Below are positions 42,588 to 54,002 of a DNA stretch of 64,000 nucleotides, in pieces. Every line of letters begins with the position of its first letter. The first letter of the stretch is position 1. Source of the stretch: Meconema thalassinum (taxonomy: Eukaryota; Arthropoda; Insecta; Orthoptera; Tettigoniidae); contig OX336388.2 in assembly GCA_946902985.2 (NCBI GenBank), positions 134,675,846 to 134,739,845 on the forward strand, written 5' to 3'. Position numbers and translations under genes: made by a program. The notes under the pieces were generated by a model. That model made no database searches, was not told where the DNA came from, and saw only the letters and a list, made by a program, of their open reading frames with translations.

Positions 42588-42919
42588 AAAATTGTAAATA
42601 CACTAATAAGAAATACTTTAGACACCCCAATTAATTTAGGGTAAGCAATATAGTTTTTTTTTACAAATGTATTTCTTATAAAGGAAGTACATGTAAAACA
42701 AAAAACAACTAAAGTTAAATTATGAAAAAGGGAGAGAATATGGGACGTTCTTTCCGTTTCCTCTAAAAATAAAAATCTCTGTATCTCGGTGACATTCCTC
42801 TTTATTTAAAATTAATTTGAACTGATCTGTTGTGACGATGGCTGGCCACCAGAATGCCCCATAAACTCATTTTCGGAAAAAATGGACTTGTCCCGTTCTT
42901 TACGTGGGGTTTTCAATTA

Positions 42920-43596
42920 CCAAGGGGTGATCAAAAGGTTTCGGTTTGAGGGCCGTACAGTTCAGAATCAGTAAGCCAATCAGACACAATTACCGTGACT
43001 ATTGAGGCACTCATCCCAACAAAACACTAGGTTAAAGATCCCCGTGTGGAAAGACACCGTGTGCTGCTGCGTGAACAAGTCCTTTTAAAAGACACCGAAA
43101 GCGTGATAATCGCATGGGGAGAGATCAGAGTTATAGGGCGGTGACACGAGTGTTTCTCACTTGAATTGGCGTACCTACTCCGTTACAACCTTTGCGGTGT
43201 GGGGACGTGCGTTTTCATGAAACAGCAGCAGAATCCCTTGTCATAGTTTTCCAGGAAGTTTCGCCTTAATTACACACCGTAATTTCTCCAGTATTGCGCA
43301 GTACCGTTCCCCAGTGTTGGAGACACCAGGCTCCTTGAAATCAACAAGCATTGGGCCCCGTTAATCAAATAACAGGGTGAGCATCACCTTTCCTGCGGAT
43401 GGTTCGCTCTTGGGACGAGCGACGACCCTTTCGATTCCGGTTCCCAGTGGTGGCACCAGCAACAACGTGCTCCAGGACATTGAAACGCATCAGGTGTTGC
43501 AGGCAAACAGACATCCGGTGGGCTTTTTGTTCGGCAATCAACGCCCGGGGTATCGCTGCAGTAACGCCCTCCAACGGAAACTTTTTGACCACAACG
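42920..43596 (-). pseudogene. Internally deleted mariner-type transposon
   Basis: The ends TGATCAAAAGGTTTC and, inverted, TGGTCAAAAAGTTTC match over about 28 bases, with TA on both sides (42918-42919 and 43597-43598). On the minus strand a broken transposase reads DFKEPGVSNTGERYCAILEK, then HENARPHTA and PPYNSDLSPCDYHAFG, the second and third catalytic regions of mariner transposases. In-frame stops and frame changes are frequent. The N-terminal half is deleted or scrambled. Confidence 0.82.
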
Positions 43597-43599
43597 TAT

Positions 43600-44081
43600 C
43601 ATCAACTTCCTGAGGTACTCATAAGCGATCGATCGTGACAAATGAGCATTCAAATGAAAGAGAATATACATTAGCAGTGACGAATTGCACTCTAATTTCA
43701 TAAATATCAATAATTTCTTTAAAAAATGACTTTAAAAAAGTACGAAGTGTGCGATTTGCAGATACTGTTGATGTATGAAAATACGCTTCATAATTGCTGT
43801 CCACTTCACATTTGGTCGCTGTGACGCCCGTTTCATGTCATTTTAACCTTATGAGGTCATTCCTTTATCATTTTGCATGGATTTCAGAAACAGTAGCCTA
43901 AATCAAAGGAATGAGTACTCAAATCGTATAATTTCATAATTATCGAATAACCGGTGAGTGTCACAGCACACTCAATCAGTGGCTTAAATATCAATTTTTG
44001 TAAGAAGTGTTCGATTTGCAAAACCTATTGGAAAAAAGTGTGGTTTATGAATATGCGAGATTTCTCGCACGGGTCCGCTAG
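43600..44081 (+). mobile_element. Helitron family B, copy 1 (3' part)
   Basis: The block CGTGACAAATGAGCATTCAAA through TTGCATGGATTTCAGAAACAG is repeated at 44130-44406 and 46830-47096. At 44055-44068 a hairpin GCGAGA/TCTCGC is followed after nine bases by CTAG (44078-44081) and T, a canonical Helitron 3' end. Confidence 0.72.
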
Positions 44082-44416
44082 TATTATTATTTCAGTAGTA
44101 TAGATCCCTCCTGCATCGCTCACAAGCTACCAATCGTGACAAATGGGCAATCAAATGAAAGAGAATAGACATTAGCAGTGACAAATCGCACTCTAATTTC
44201 ATAAATATCTATAATTTCTTTAAACAATGACGTTTAAAGATATGTACGAAGAGTGCGATTTGCAGATACTGTCGCTGTAGGAAAATACGCTCCATAATTG
44301 CTGTCCACTTCACAATTTGGCCGCTGTGACGCCTTTTTCAAGTCATTTTAACATTCTGAGATCTTTCCTTTATCATTTTGCATGGATTTCAGAAACAGTA
44401 ATTTAATGGAATGAGT

Positions 44417-46437
44417 TATCATCATCATCTTGTACAGTTTCCAACCCCAGGCTGGGTCTGTTTGGAACATAAGCCTCGCCACTTAGTCCTTTCTTCCCAC
44501 CACCTCTCCGCTGTCACTCTGGTCCAGTCCTCGCCTCTCTTCTTGACACATTCCTCCACGCCTTTCAGCCATCTATCTCTTGGTTTTCCCCTTGGTCGTT
44601 TCGTCTGCATCTGCATCTCATGTATCCTCTTGGGAAACCTCTTCTCACCCATTCTCTTTAAGTGTCCATACCACCTCAGTCTTGATGCCTCAATCCTACC
44701 TTGCAAGGGCTCCTCTTTCACCATTTCCCTGACCTTTTCATTCCTCACCCTGTCTCTTCTTGTTACTCCGATCCTACTTCGCAGGAACTTCATTTCACCT
44801 GCCTGTATTCTGCTTATGTCTCTTTTCTTCATTGTCCACGTTTCCGAAGCATAAGTCAGTATCGGGATATAGTAGCTTCTGTATAACACTTCCTTGCTTT
44901 TTTGTGGGACATCTTTATTCCACACTAAGCTCCTAATGCTTCTCAGAAATGCTTCTGCCTGTCTACCACGTTCCGTAATCTCTTTGTCATTTCTCCCATT
45001 TTCCTCCACTATACTTCCCAAGTACTTGAGACTTTCCACCTTCTTCAGCTGCCCACCTCCAAGTGTTATCCCACTCATTGGTCTGTCCTTTTTCCTGGTC
45101 GTTAACAGGATCTCTCATTTACTGATGTTGAACTTCCATCCATACTCTCCCACTGTTTCTTCCCAAGCCTTCAGTTGCTCCTGAATTTCCTCCTCCTTGT
45201 TTCCCCAGACCATGAGATCATCTGCAAACACCATTGCTTTCATCTTATCTTCTCCTATCTTTCCTGCTATCCGTGGCATTACCTCGTCCATAACCACAAT
45301 AAAGAGAAGGGGTGACAGCGCACTACCCTGTTTCAGGCCACTCATTTGTCTGAACCAGTCTGTTCTTTCCCCTCCAACTTTCACACAACTCACACTTCCA
45401 CAATACATCTCCTTCACTCTGCCTACAGTCCCTTTTTCCACGCCCATGTTTTCCATTGCTTTCGAAACCTTCTCCCTACACACACTATCATATGCCTTTT
45501 CGATGTCCAGAAAGGCCATCAGCAGATCCTCTCCAAATTCGTAGTGGTGTTCCTGGAGCTGTCTCACTGAAAATATGAGATCCACTGTTGATCTCCCAGG
45601 TCTGAATCCATACTGCTCCTCTCTCAATTTTCTCTCCACTTTGGCTCGTATTCTACTTTCTAATATCTTTTCATATATCTTGGCACAGTGAGGTATGAGT
45701 GTGACTCCCCTGTAATTTCTGAACTCCTTTCTGCTTCCTTTCTTAAATATTGGGACAATTAATCCTTTCTTCCAATCTTCTGGGGTCTTTTTCTCCTTCC
45801 ATATCACCCTCATCACACGGTACAGCCACTGTTTCCCAACCTCCCCAGCTGCCTTCACCATTTCAACACTCACTTCATCCACACCCGGTGCCCTTCCTCC
45901 TTTCATCTTGTCTATAGCCATCTCCAGTTCTCTCCAAGTCAGGTCCTTTTCCATTCCTGTGTTGTCTTCTCCATCTTCCAATACATTGTCTTCCTCGCTT
46001 TGACCATTTGGATTCAGCAAATCCTCAAAGTACTCTTTCCACACGGTCTTGAGGGCCTCTTTGTTGTGTACCTCATTTCCGTTTTTGTTCATCATTACCA
46101 CATCCTCTCGCACACCTCTTCTCTTACTTTTGACCATCCCATAAAGTACTTTCTTATTTCCTCTGCTGTCTTCCTCCATCATCTCTGTCCACTTTACCAT
46201 CCACTTCTTCCTCTCCTCTGCGACAATCTTGTTTGCTTCTTTCTTCTTTATCTTATAATCTTCCCTTGCCAGATCAGTTCTTTCCTGGAACCACACTCTG
46301 AAAGCCTTGTTCTTCCTTCCCACAGCTTCTTTTACTCTCTCATTCCACCATGGTGTCTCTTTAAACCGCTTTCTGTTGCTTGTTCTTCCACATACTGCCA
46401 CTGCAGCTTCCACCATTGTGTTTTTGAAATGCTTCCA
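44417..46437 (-). mobile_element. RTE-like LINE, 5'-truncated, with target duplication
   Basis: TGGAATGAGT flanks the insertion (44407-44416 and 46438-46447). The 3' tail on the minus strand is a GAT repeat at 44417-44429. The insertion is about 2.0 kb and starts in the linker between endonuclease and RT, so it was 5'-truncated on arrival. Confidence 0.85.
44425..46437 (-). pseudogene. RTE-like LINE ORF2: linker, reverse transcriptase and C-terminus
   Basis: The minus-strand frame contains PWWNERVKEAVGRKNKAFR (linker), KMKGGRAPGVDEVSVEMVKA, LIVPIFKKGSRKEFRNYRGV, EEQYGFRPGRSTVDLIFSVR, AFLDIEKAYDSV, MSGLKQGSALSPLLF and MVFADDLMVWG: the full set of non-LTR RT motifs including the FADD catalytic box. 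It is stopped by a TGA at 45115-45117 and continues in the same frame from 45114 with SLKYLGSIV, ILTYASETWTMKK, RLRWYGHLKRMGEKRF and RGKPRDRWLKGVEEC. One nonsense change is thus the only break I see in the retained part. The endonuclease is absent, so the copy cannot move by itself. RTE-like assignment rests on the C-terminal motifs. Confidence 0.88.
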
Positions 46438-46779
46438 TGGAATGAGTACGCTACTCAAATCGTGTAATTTAATAAATATCGAATAACCGGTGAGAGTTAC
46501 GGCTAAGCTGGCAATCAATGGACTCAGCACACAAATGACATTAGCAGTGACGAATTGCATTCTAAATTCATAAATATCAATTTTTGTAAGAAGTGTGCGA
46601 TCTGAAAATACTGTTGCTGTATGAAAATACGCGACATCATTGTTGTTCAGTTCGCATTTTGGCCGTACGGACGCCTGAAACGTAAATAGTGTTCTATAAT
46701 CATTTGGTTCAAATAAAAACATCGCTGCAGTAACGCCCTCCAATGGAAACTTTATGACCACAACTTATCATATATAATA

Positions 46780-47327
46780 TATTATTTCAGTACTATAGAT
46801 CCCTCCTGCGGCGCTTACAAGCGACCGATCGTGACAAATTAGCATTCAAATGAAACAGAATAGACATTAGCAGTGATAAATTGCACTCTAATTTCATAAA
46901 TATCTATAATTTCTTTAAACAATGACGTTTAAAAAATGTACAAAGTGTGCGATTTGCAGATACTGTCGCTGTAGGAAAATATGCTCCATTAGTGCTGTCC
47001 ACTTCACATTTTGGCCACTGTGACGCCTGTTTTATATCATTTTAACATTCTGAGGTCTATCTTTTATCATTTTGCATGGATTTTAGAAACAGAAAATCAA
47101 AGAAATGAGTACTCAAATCGTATAATTTCATGAATATCGAATAACGGGTGAGTGTCATGATGATCCAATTTTCAGTAGAACATAGAACTTGAAATTCTAA
47201 CTAAAATGTAAATAGTATTTTATAATCATTTGGTTGAAATAAAAACATAACAACCTTTCTCCTCAAGTCTCTCATTGTAAACCTATTGGGGAAAGTGTGG
47301 TTTATGAACATGCGAGATTTCCGCTAG
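46780..47327 (+). mobile_element. Helitron family B, copy 3
   Basis: Starts ATATATTATTTCAGTACTATAG and follows copy 2 in tandem. Internal order is the same as in copies 1 and 2. The 3' end has GCGAGATTTCCGCTAGT with part of the hairpin deleted; CTAG is at 47324-47327. Confidence 0.68.
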
Positions 47328-47439
47328 TAGTTCTACGAAAGCAACAAGCCCATGTTCGAATACACTGTACTTTGTTAGCGATCTATTATATTGTTGACCA
47401 TCACAGCATTTTTATTTGTTGTTTCATTAGAAGGGATTG

Positions 47440-48535
47440 GTCATCGTGGTTATTTAGTCCCGTATACTTGTATAGAGAGAGATTTGTTTGATAACCTGTG
47501 TCTATTTATTGTAAGTCAGGTGAAAATTAGGAAGGAGGCAGCCGTGGTCTTAATTTAGGAACCATCCCGGCATTTGCCTGGAGTAGAAGTGGGAAAACTA
47601 TGGAAACCCCACTTTAAGGATGGTTAAGGAAGAATTCGAAACCAACCTATTCAAAGAATTGCCTCAGACCAGAATTAAATTTGTGGAAGATGACCTCTCT
47701 GTTCGGTACTTATGGAGTTTAGGTGGTACGGGTAATTTTTCTCGAAATGTGATTTTTTTTTACATCAATTATGGGTAAATTGCGGGTGCTGATCACGAAT
47801 ATACTATTAGTTTTGCACCCACATCTAATGCCCTTGAGGGTCGAGGGTTCGATTCCCCTCACAGGTACCAAGTCCTAAATTCGAATTTGCGATGAATGAC
47901 CCGGATTATCTACACAATACCGTTCCGATCCGGGCCAGAGATCGCGAATTCGATTATTCCATTTAGTACTTGGGAGGGGAATAGAACTCCGACATTCAAG
48001 GCTGCTACGGATGACTTTTCGCATATCCGAAGTAAGAAACGTTTTCATACAATTTATATTGACGCAATGCCGTACAGATCCGAGTTATACGTAACAAATT
48101 CGAATTTATGACTTTGTACCTGGGAGGGGAATCGAACTCTCGACTCTCAAGGGCGTTAGGTGTGACTTTTCGCACAGCCAATGTAAGAAACGTCTCCATA
48201 CTATTTTTATTAACAAAATACCGTAACTTTCCGGGTTACACGCCGCAAATTCGAATTTATGACTTAGTAGGCCTACCTGGGAGGGGAATCGAACCCTCGT
48301 CCCTCAAAAGCGTTAGGTGTGGGTGCAAATATAATAGTATATTCGTGATCAGCAACCTCGATTTACCCATAATTGATGTAGAAAATTCAAATTTCGAGAA
48401 AAATTATCCGTACCACCTAAACTCCGCCCTATAAAATCATCATCGGAATTAAATTTCTTGACAGAGCTGGAAATCTAACCCGGACTTTTGAGGCGACAGC
48501 AAAGAATGCTTGCCGCTACACCATGAGGTGGAGTC
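47440..48535 (-). mobile_element. tRNA-derived SINE split by an inverted-repeat insert
   Basis: The 3' block (47450-47600, with GTCCCGTATACTTGTATAG and CATTTGCCTGGAGTAGAAG) and the head (48457-48535) belong to the SINE family of 25716-26112. Between them lies the 763-bp insert at 47683-48445, flanked by GAATTAAATTT. Confidence 0.72.
47683..48445. mobile_element. Insert with long inverted repeats and tRNA B-box-like tandem units
   Basis: GAATTAAATTT flanks the insert (47672-47682 and 48446-48456), an 11-bp duplication. Arms at about 47714-47895 and 48243-48425 are inverted copies (GGAGTTTAGGTGGTACGG at one end, its complement at the other). Units of 150-157 bp start near 47971, 48121 and 48278 with TGGGAGGGGAAT(C/A)GAAC. 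Their minus strand reads GGTTCGATTCC-like, and the left arm reads GGGTTCGATTCCCC on the plus strand, the Pol III B-box pattern. ATCATCATC at the right edge may be a tail. I do not recognise the family. Confidence 0.75.
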
Positions 48536-48539
48536 ACAA

Positions 48540-49240
48540 AGATTAGAGACGTCCTAATGTATCGTTCATAACTCCACCAACAATTTTGTAAAAACACCAT
48601 TTATAAACCATTCAACAGGTAATAACAATCCTTAAAAATGTCGAGGAGTTATTTCATTTAAAAATTCCACCACAGGCACTGCATCAACCAGGACCCCATT
48701 GTGCATGTTTCAAGTATGCTATGCTCTGTGAGATACTAACCCAGGCCACGACAACCCGAGCACTATGGTCGACCAAAGTATTATGTGCACTCGAGTTTGA
48801 AGGTTGTTTGTGAAGTAACCAATAGACCTACATAAAATCCAATAACATCATCATTTTCGTCGTTCTATTTTACGTTAGTTCATGTAGGTTTGGAATTGTT
48901 AATTTATATTTTAATATTTTTTATCGCAGTTGGAACACAAAAAGTGCCCGTTTTTAAGCGTGTTTCAACCATGCATCACATTTAAGAATTATTCTCTCAC
49001 AAACCCGTCATCAGATCGAATCCAAATTTTAACACAATATACATTGGAATGTTGTATGACTGGTTTATTAATTTCAAAATGTTGTGTGTCCAAGAAACAA
49101 AGTTGTTATAATTTTTGTAAGGTAACTATTTCTCGGCCCGGGGTGGTTGGAAAATGTAGTTCTTGGTGGCGTTGTAATCCTTATACATCAAAACGTTATG
49201 CTGTATGACTGTGAAATACGTAAATTAATTCACTTATTTT
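48540..49240. other. Unassigned non-coding sequence
   Basis: AT-rich, with no repeat partner or domain seen. The 92-codon frame at 48930-49208 has no recognisable motif; with many Cys but no ordered pattern it is probably chance. Confidence 0.35.
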
Positions 49241-49259
49241 ATATTGGTTTGTATTTGAA

Positions 49260-49800
49260 CGGAGAAATAAGACATGGTTCACCAGGGTAGCCGCTCCGGG
49301 GAAAGCTGTAGGCTACAGCGTTGCTGAGATGGAGCCCATCACTTCCGAGCGAGGGACGCCATGACGCGTGATGGGCTCCATTTCGACAACGCTGTACAGC
49401 TTTCCCCGGAGCGAGTTGCATACGATTGTTTATATTCGACGATAATTATAACTATTTTATGTTCGAACATAAATATTCATAAATACCTGTCGAGATTTCG
49501 CTAATTATATTTACTGAACAGAGTGCATGGGACGCAGAGAATACCTTGTATTTGACCATGGCCTCCTCAAATACCCAACTATGACACTAGCCACGCAGTG
49601 AAATTTAAAATAGGAGGCCGAGGAAGTCAGCGCAGGTGCGATGCTATCCTTACCTAATTGGTCACACAACTGTTTCTTGAGCTCTGATTGGTGGGAAAAA
49701 CTGTTTCATAATGAAAAATAGTGTTATAATGACCCTCATTATGATACAGTTTTCTGACATATAATATTTACATTTCGACATCGTCGAACATAAACGAGAT
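49260..49800. mobile_element. Foldback MITE with an imperfect palindrome of about 50-bp arms
   Basis: At 49291-49413 the sequence CTCCGGGGAAAGCTGTA ... ATGGAGCCCATCAC is followed by its near-perfect inverse ending in TTCCCCGGAGCG. The adjoining GAGTTGCATACGATTG and TTCGACGATAATTATAAC match the inverse of 57520-57565, and GAAAAACTGTTTCATAATG with CATTTCGACATCGTCGAAC matches 57005-57090. So both sites carry one MITE family with different palindromes at the same end. Confidence 0.7.
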
Positions 49801-50435
49801 TTTAAAATTTCGCACGGACGCCATCTTGAGGTTATGAAAACAATTGAATTAATTAGATGTCAGTGGATTAACATTTCTATAAGCATTTACCGTACCAAGT
49901 TTCGCTGCGTTGGATGGTTAAATCGCGAGAAACGTCCATTTAAATTATTAAATTTCGCGTCACCACGATGTTGGATTTCTGCTCATCAAGTTATTGAAAG
50001 TCTCATACGTGAAGTAATGTTATTAGCCTTTATCAAGATACAAAATTTCAGTTTGTTTGCTGTCATATATTAGTAGATATTGAGAACCGTCTAAATATTT
50101 CGGATGGTCGCCATGTTGGATTTTATATATGTAGGCCATAGAGTTATGTATTATTAGAAGACGATTATTGCGTAGGTACATTATTCAAACGTTGACTTCG
50201 ATCGCATGATTAGGACACTAGAAATGAAAACTTAACTTTAAAATTTCGCACAGCCACCATCTTGAGGATGTAAGCAATTGAACTAAATGATACGTCATTG
50301 CATTACAATGGGTATATACACTTTCTCTACCAAATTTCACTGCGCTCGGATGGTTAAATCGCGAGAAATGTTTCAACTTCGCACGGCCGCCATGTTTGTT
50401 TTGTACCTAACAGGTTTATGAATGTCACATAGGTG
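49800..50435 (-). mobile_element. Helentron-like element, family A, minus-strand fragment
   Basis: Inverse ATGGCGGC-type motifs recur (GACGCCATCTTGAGG, GTCGCCATGTTGG, CAGCCACCATCTTGAGG, GGCCGCCATGTTTG) with intervening sequence matching family A monomers. Neither terminal hairpin is present. Confidence 0.75.
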
Positions 50436-50451
50436 ACCTCTTGTTCGGCAC

Positions 50452-50935
50452 TCATCAGACTGAGTGCCAAGATTGCGAGTTCGAACCCGGCCGAAGTCGT
50501 CGGATATTTTAAGAGCGGTAAAATTCCTCAGTATGCCTTCCTCCGGAGGGGAAGTAAAGCCGGCGGTCCCATGTCATAGATTTATGGCATGTTAAAGAAC
50601 CTTCCACTAATGACACCCGTTTGAAGCTAAATTATAGTTAAACATTTGACAAACGCTCTTAGGTTCCTTCGTTCCTTGCCAGGAGCCGACAGCAGTGGCG
50701 TCTGTTAACCAAGTTCTGAACTAGTAGTCGTTGACGGTGGCGTTTGGTGGCAAAAGTAGGAACTACTTGAACAATGTCAGCAGTCCTTACTTGAATTGAA
50801 AACAGAAACACACACTAATACAGCCATCACAATTAAGACCGGTTATCAGACAGATTCTACACACACCCAAAGTACACGGGGCTACATGACCGCGTTGTCA
50901 CAGCCCCTAAACTAAGGAACCAACCAACCAGACTG
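50452..50935 (+). mobile_element. tRNA-derived SINE, plus strand
   Basis: B-box-like GAGTTCGAACCCGGCC is followed by GAAGTCGTCGGAT, TCCATAGATTTATGG-type body sequence and the 3' block GATTCTACACACACCCAAAG, TACACGGGGCTACATGACC, as in the SINE at 26125-26644. The head is diverged at its 5' edge. Confidence 0.75.
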
Positions 50936-50939
50936 AGTC

Positions 50940-51400
50940 AACAAACCTCCATCACCTCTGCTGCTTGTGATTATTATGGCTATTCTAGCAACATTTACGA
51001 GTTTAATATTCTTTTATCGTCCGAACATATTGTACTCTCATGAGTTTTACGATCCTTTTAATGGCACACTTACAGTTCCGTGCTATTTTTTTTAACATCC
51101 AAGTAGAGATAACGCCTATTAAATATAAACGGTCTGCACGTTCATCAAGTAGAATAGATATTATTTTTTGTTTATATTGCTACTAAGCGCAACATCCACC
51201 CTAGTTGAACCGCTTCTCCATTAACGATATTCATTGTGGTTTATTTACGAGGTTACAGAGTTGAATGACAATCATAATTCCATAAACTATATTCAACCTT
51301 ATTCGTTAGAATGGTAGTGCTTCGTATTCTAGATTCTAGAAACTATAATAAATACCACTTACGTCAACTTTTATTTCACTCTATAGGCTAGCAGAATGGA
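50940..51400. other. Unassigned non-coding spacer
   Basis: Part of it (50955-51080) is similar to 39020-39150 (TCGCCTCTATTACTTGTG-like and AATATTCTTTTATC), so it is a dispersed repeat of unknown type. No gene is present. Confidence 0.45.
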
Positions 51401-52053
51401 GACTGTTTTTGAATAGTTTATTTTGTTTGATTTGTATTATTTTTTTCATTGATTTTGACAAATTATTTATTTATTCATTTATTTATTTTGAATTTTGAGC
51501 TGATTTTGACTAATTGTGATGGTTTTCTTTTTGGTTATTGACTATTTTTTTACCTTTTGGGACTAATTTTGATTGATTGCATATTTTAGTATTTTGACCA
51601 ATTTTGATTTTGTTTGTGTTTTTTAAGATTTTAATGGTACCGGTATTTTTCTTTTTTAATATTTGAGCTTTTCATGACTAATTTTGCCTAATTTTGATTT
51701 TGTTTTGTATTTTGACTTTTTTTTTTTTAGATTTTAAGTATTTTTCCTTTTTAATTTTTGAGCTTTGTTTGGACAAATTTTGACTAATTTTGATTGTTTT
51801 TTATTTTGACTAATTTTGATTTTGTGTTTTTTAGATTTTATGCTTTTTGGTTATTGAGTTTTTTGACAAATTTTGATTTTTTGTGTGTATTTTTAATTTA
51901 TTTATATTGACTAATTTGCTTTGTGTTTTAGGACAACCAAACACTGGTGGTGATCGGACAAAAGGGAGAAGTGAGTGAGGAAGAAATGTATCCTGTTTTC
52001 GTCACGAACACGACCGCTACCACTCGCTAGGCTAGCAGAATGGAGACTATGTT
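51400..52053 (+). repeat. T-rich repeat unit, left part
   Basis: Loose repetition of GACTAATTTTGATTTTGTG, ending with GGACAACCAAACACTGGTGG, CACGAACACGACCGCTACCA and AGCAGAATGGAGACTATG. The same order recurs at 53580-55470. It is interrupted by a Helentron-like element at 52054. Confidence 0.75.
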
Positions 52054-53579
52054 TAGCCTATTTTCAATTTTGAAAAAATAGGCTTATGAGATCACCTTTT
52101 GTCCGTGTGTGTGTGTGCGTGTGTGTGTGTGTGATTCGTGTGTGTCCCCCCCCCCTAATAAAATCTAAACGGCAGGAGCGATTTCAATGAAACTCGGAAA
52201 GTTCATAGCACTATTCCGGGCGACCTCGACTGTGCCCTTCAAATTTTGTTACGACTCACCAATCCAACATGGCGGCTGTGCGAAATATTTCACCAGCATT
52301 CAATATCTCCGAAACTATTACCGATATTACCCTGACATTTTCTAATGTGATAGAGGGAACTACTATAAGTTCACTTATGTGACTTTTGAAAACCTGGTAA
52401 CTACAAAACCAACATGGCGGCCAAGCGAATTTGCGACTTTTAAATAGACGTTTCTCGCGATTTGACCAACCAAACGCAATGAAACTTGGTACAGTATATG
52501 TTTATATACATTGTAATGCACCGACATCTAACTTTGTTCAATTGTTTACATAATCACAAGATGGCGGATGTGCGAAATATTTCACCGGCATTCTATATCT
52601 CTGAAACTATTAGCGGTATCTCCCTAAAATTTTGTACGGAGATAAAGGGCACTACTGGAAGTCCATTTATAAGACTTTCAAAAACCGGTTAACTACAAAA
52701 CGAACATGGCGGCCAAGCGAATTTGAAAATTTTAAATCGACCTTTCTCGCGATTTAATGTTCCAAGCGCACTGAAACCTGGTACAGGAAATATTTATACA
52801 CATTGTAATCCACTGGTATCTAATTTAGTTCAATTGTTTACATAACCTCAATATGGCGGCAGTGCGAATTTTAAAATTAAGTTTTTATTTCTTGTGATGT
52901 AGTCATGCGATCGAAGTGAAAGTTTGAATAATGAACCTACGCAATAATTTTCCTTTAATGGTACATGACTCTATGGCCTATACATTTAACAGTCCAACAT
53001 GGCGACCATCCGAAATATTTAGGCGATACTCAATATCTACGTATCTATTTTAGCAATCAAACTGCATTTTTTAATGTTCATAGGGGTTATGAACTTAAGT
53101 TCACCTATAGGACTTTAAATAACCTGGTGATCACAAATCCAACATGGCGGCGACGCGAATTATAAATATTCTAATGGAGGTTTCTCGCAATTTAACCATC
53201 CACGTGCAGTGAAACTTGGTACAGTAAATCCTTATACGAATGTTAATCCACTGGCATCTAATTTATTTCAATTGTTTCCATAACCTCAAGATGGCAGCTG
53301 TGAAAAAATTTAAAATCTCCTTGTTACTTCTTGTGTCCTAATTATGCGATTGAAGTTTGAATACTACACCTTCACAATAATCTGCATGTAACAGTACATA
53401 ACTCTAGGACCTACATATATAAAATCCAACATGGCGACCATCCGAAATATTTAGTCGGTTCTCAATATCTACGAATCTATTACAGCAATCAAACTGAGAT
53501 TGTGTATGTTGATAGTGGCAATTAACATGAGCAGGATATATGAAAATGGGCTGTATAGTTCTTCACGGAACTACTTGTT
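52054..53579 (+). mobile_element. Helentron-like element, family A, inserted in the T-rich repeat
   Basis: Complete ends as in the other family A copies. ATGGCGGC-type motifs start at 52269, 52414, 52561, 52706, 52853, 52999, 53144, 53291 and 53431, so spacing is 145-147 bp except the last (140). The GT microsatellite is at 52105-52145. Flanks are GAGACTATGTT on the left and GAATTATTTTGTTTAATT on the right, against an undisturbed unit with GAGACTGTTTTTGAATAG near 51400, which fits insertion between T residues. Confidence 0.78.
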
Positions 53580-53682
53580 GAATTATTTTGTTTAATTATT
53601 GTTAATTTCTTTTCTTAGATTTTGACTAATTATTTATTTATTTGTGGAATTTTTCAGATGATGTTGACTAATATTCTGACCA

Positions 53683-54002
53683 GCACACGCATGGTATTGT
53701 TGGCAACATGCTTTTACGCGTGCTGATAGATCCAGAGTCTAACTGCAAGTAACGTCCATTGGACTTCAACCAAATTTTTTATTCTGTACCTTAAGAGATG
53801 GAACTAAGAATATATTCAGTCACCAGGGCTGCCAACTGTAGTGCTCTATTAGGCTACATTATACCAGGTATATTTTGAACTAATTAGATATTTCGATATT
53901 ACCAACTTAATTTCGTCATTATTCTAGATAGGTTCATATTCTGTAGAATAATCATTGGCATGAAAAGTAGGCTGTATAGTTCTTAACGGAACTTCTTGTT
54001 TT
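53683..54002 (+). mobile_element. Helentron-like element, family C, 3' end fragment
   Basis: Starts within TCTGACCAGCACACGC and ends GAAAAGTAGGCTGTATAG with hairpin AGTTCTTAACGGAACT and CTTGTT. It supplies the 3' end missing from the copies at 41787-42587 and 59164-60050. Confidence 0.65.

Larger units (their letters stand above)
40341..42917. mobile_element. TA-flanked transposon with TIRs, carrying nested insertions
   Basis: The left end ATTGAAAACTCC and the inverted right end ATTGAAAACCCC match, and similarity continues for about 30 bases to GTAAGTC and ACAAGTC. TA lies outside both ends (40339-40340 and 42918-42919). The interior is not a simple element: a block at about 40440-40604 plus 41740-41786 is repeated at about 42650-42880, with a LINE inside the first block and a Helentron-like fragment between the blocks. 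No own transposase is seen. The superfamily is not clear. Confidence 0.65.
44082..46779 (+). mobile_element. Helitron family B, copy 2, split by a LINE
   Basis: Begins ATTATTTCAGTAGTATAGATC directly after the CTAG of copy 1, as a tandem copy. It is interrupted at 44417-46437 by an RTE-like LINE and resumes with GGAATGAGTACGCTACTC. The right part near 46720-46760 carries the mariner-end-like GTAACGCCCTCCAATGG, as also seen at 43560. Confidence 0.65.

Noticed and set aside
47896..48434. Open frames repeated in the inverted-repeat insert
   Set aside because: They come from the 150-157-bp non-coding tandem units and occur on both strands.
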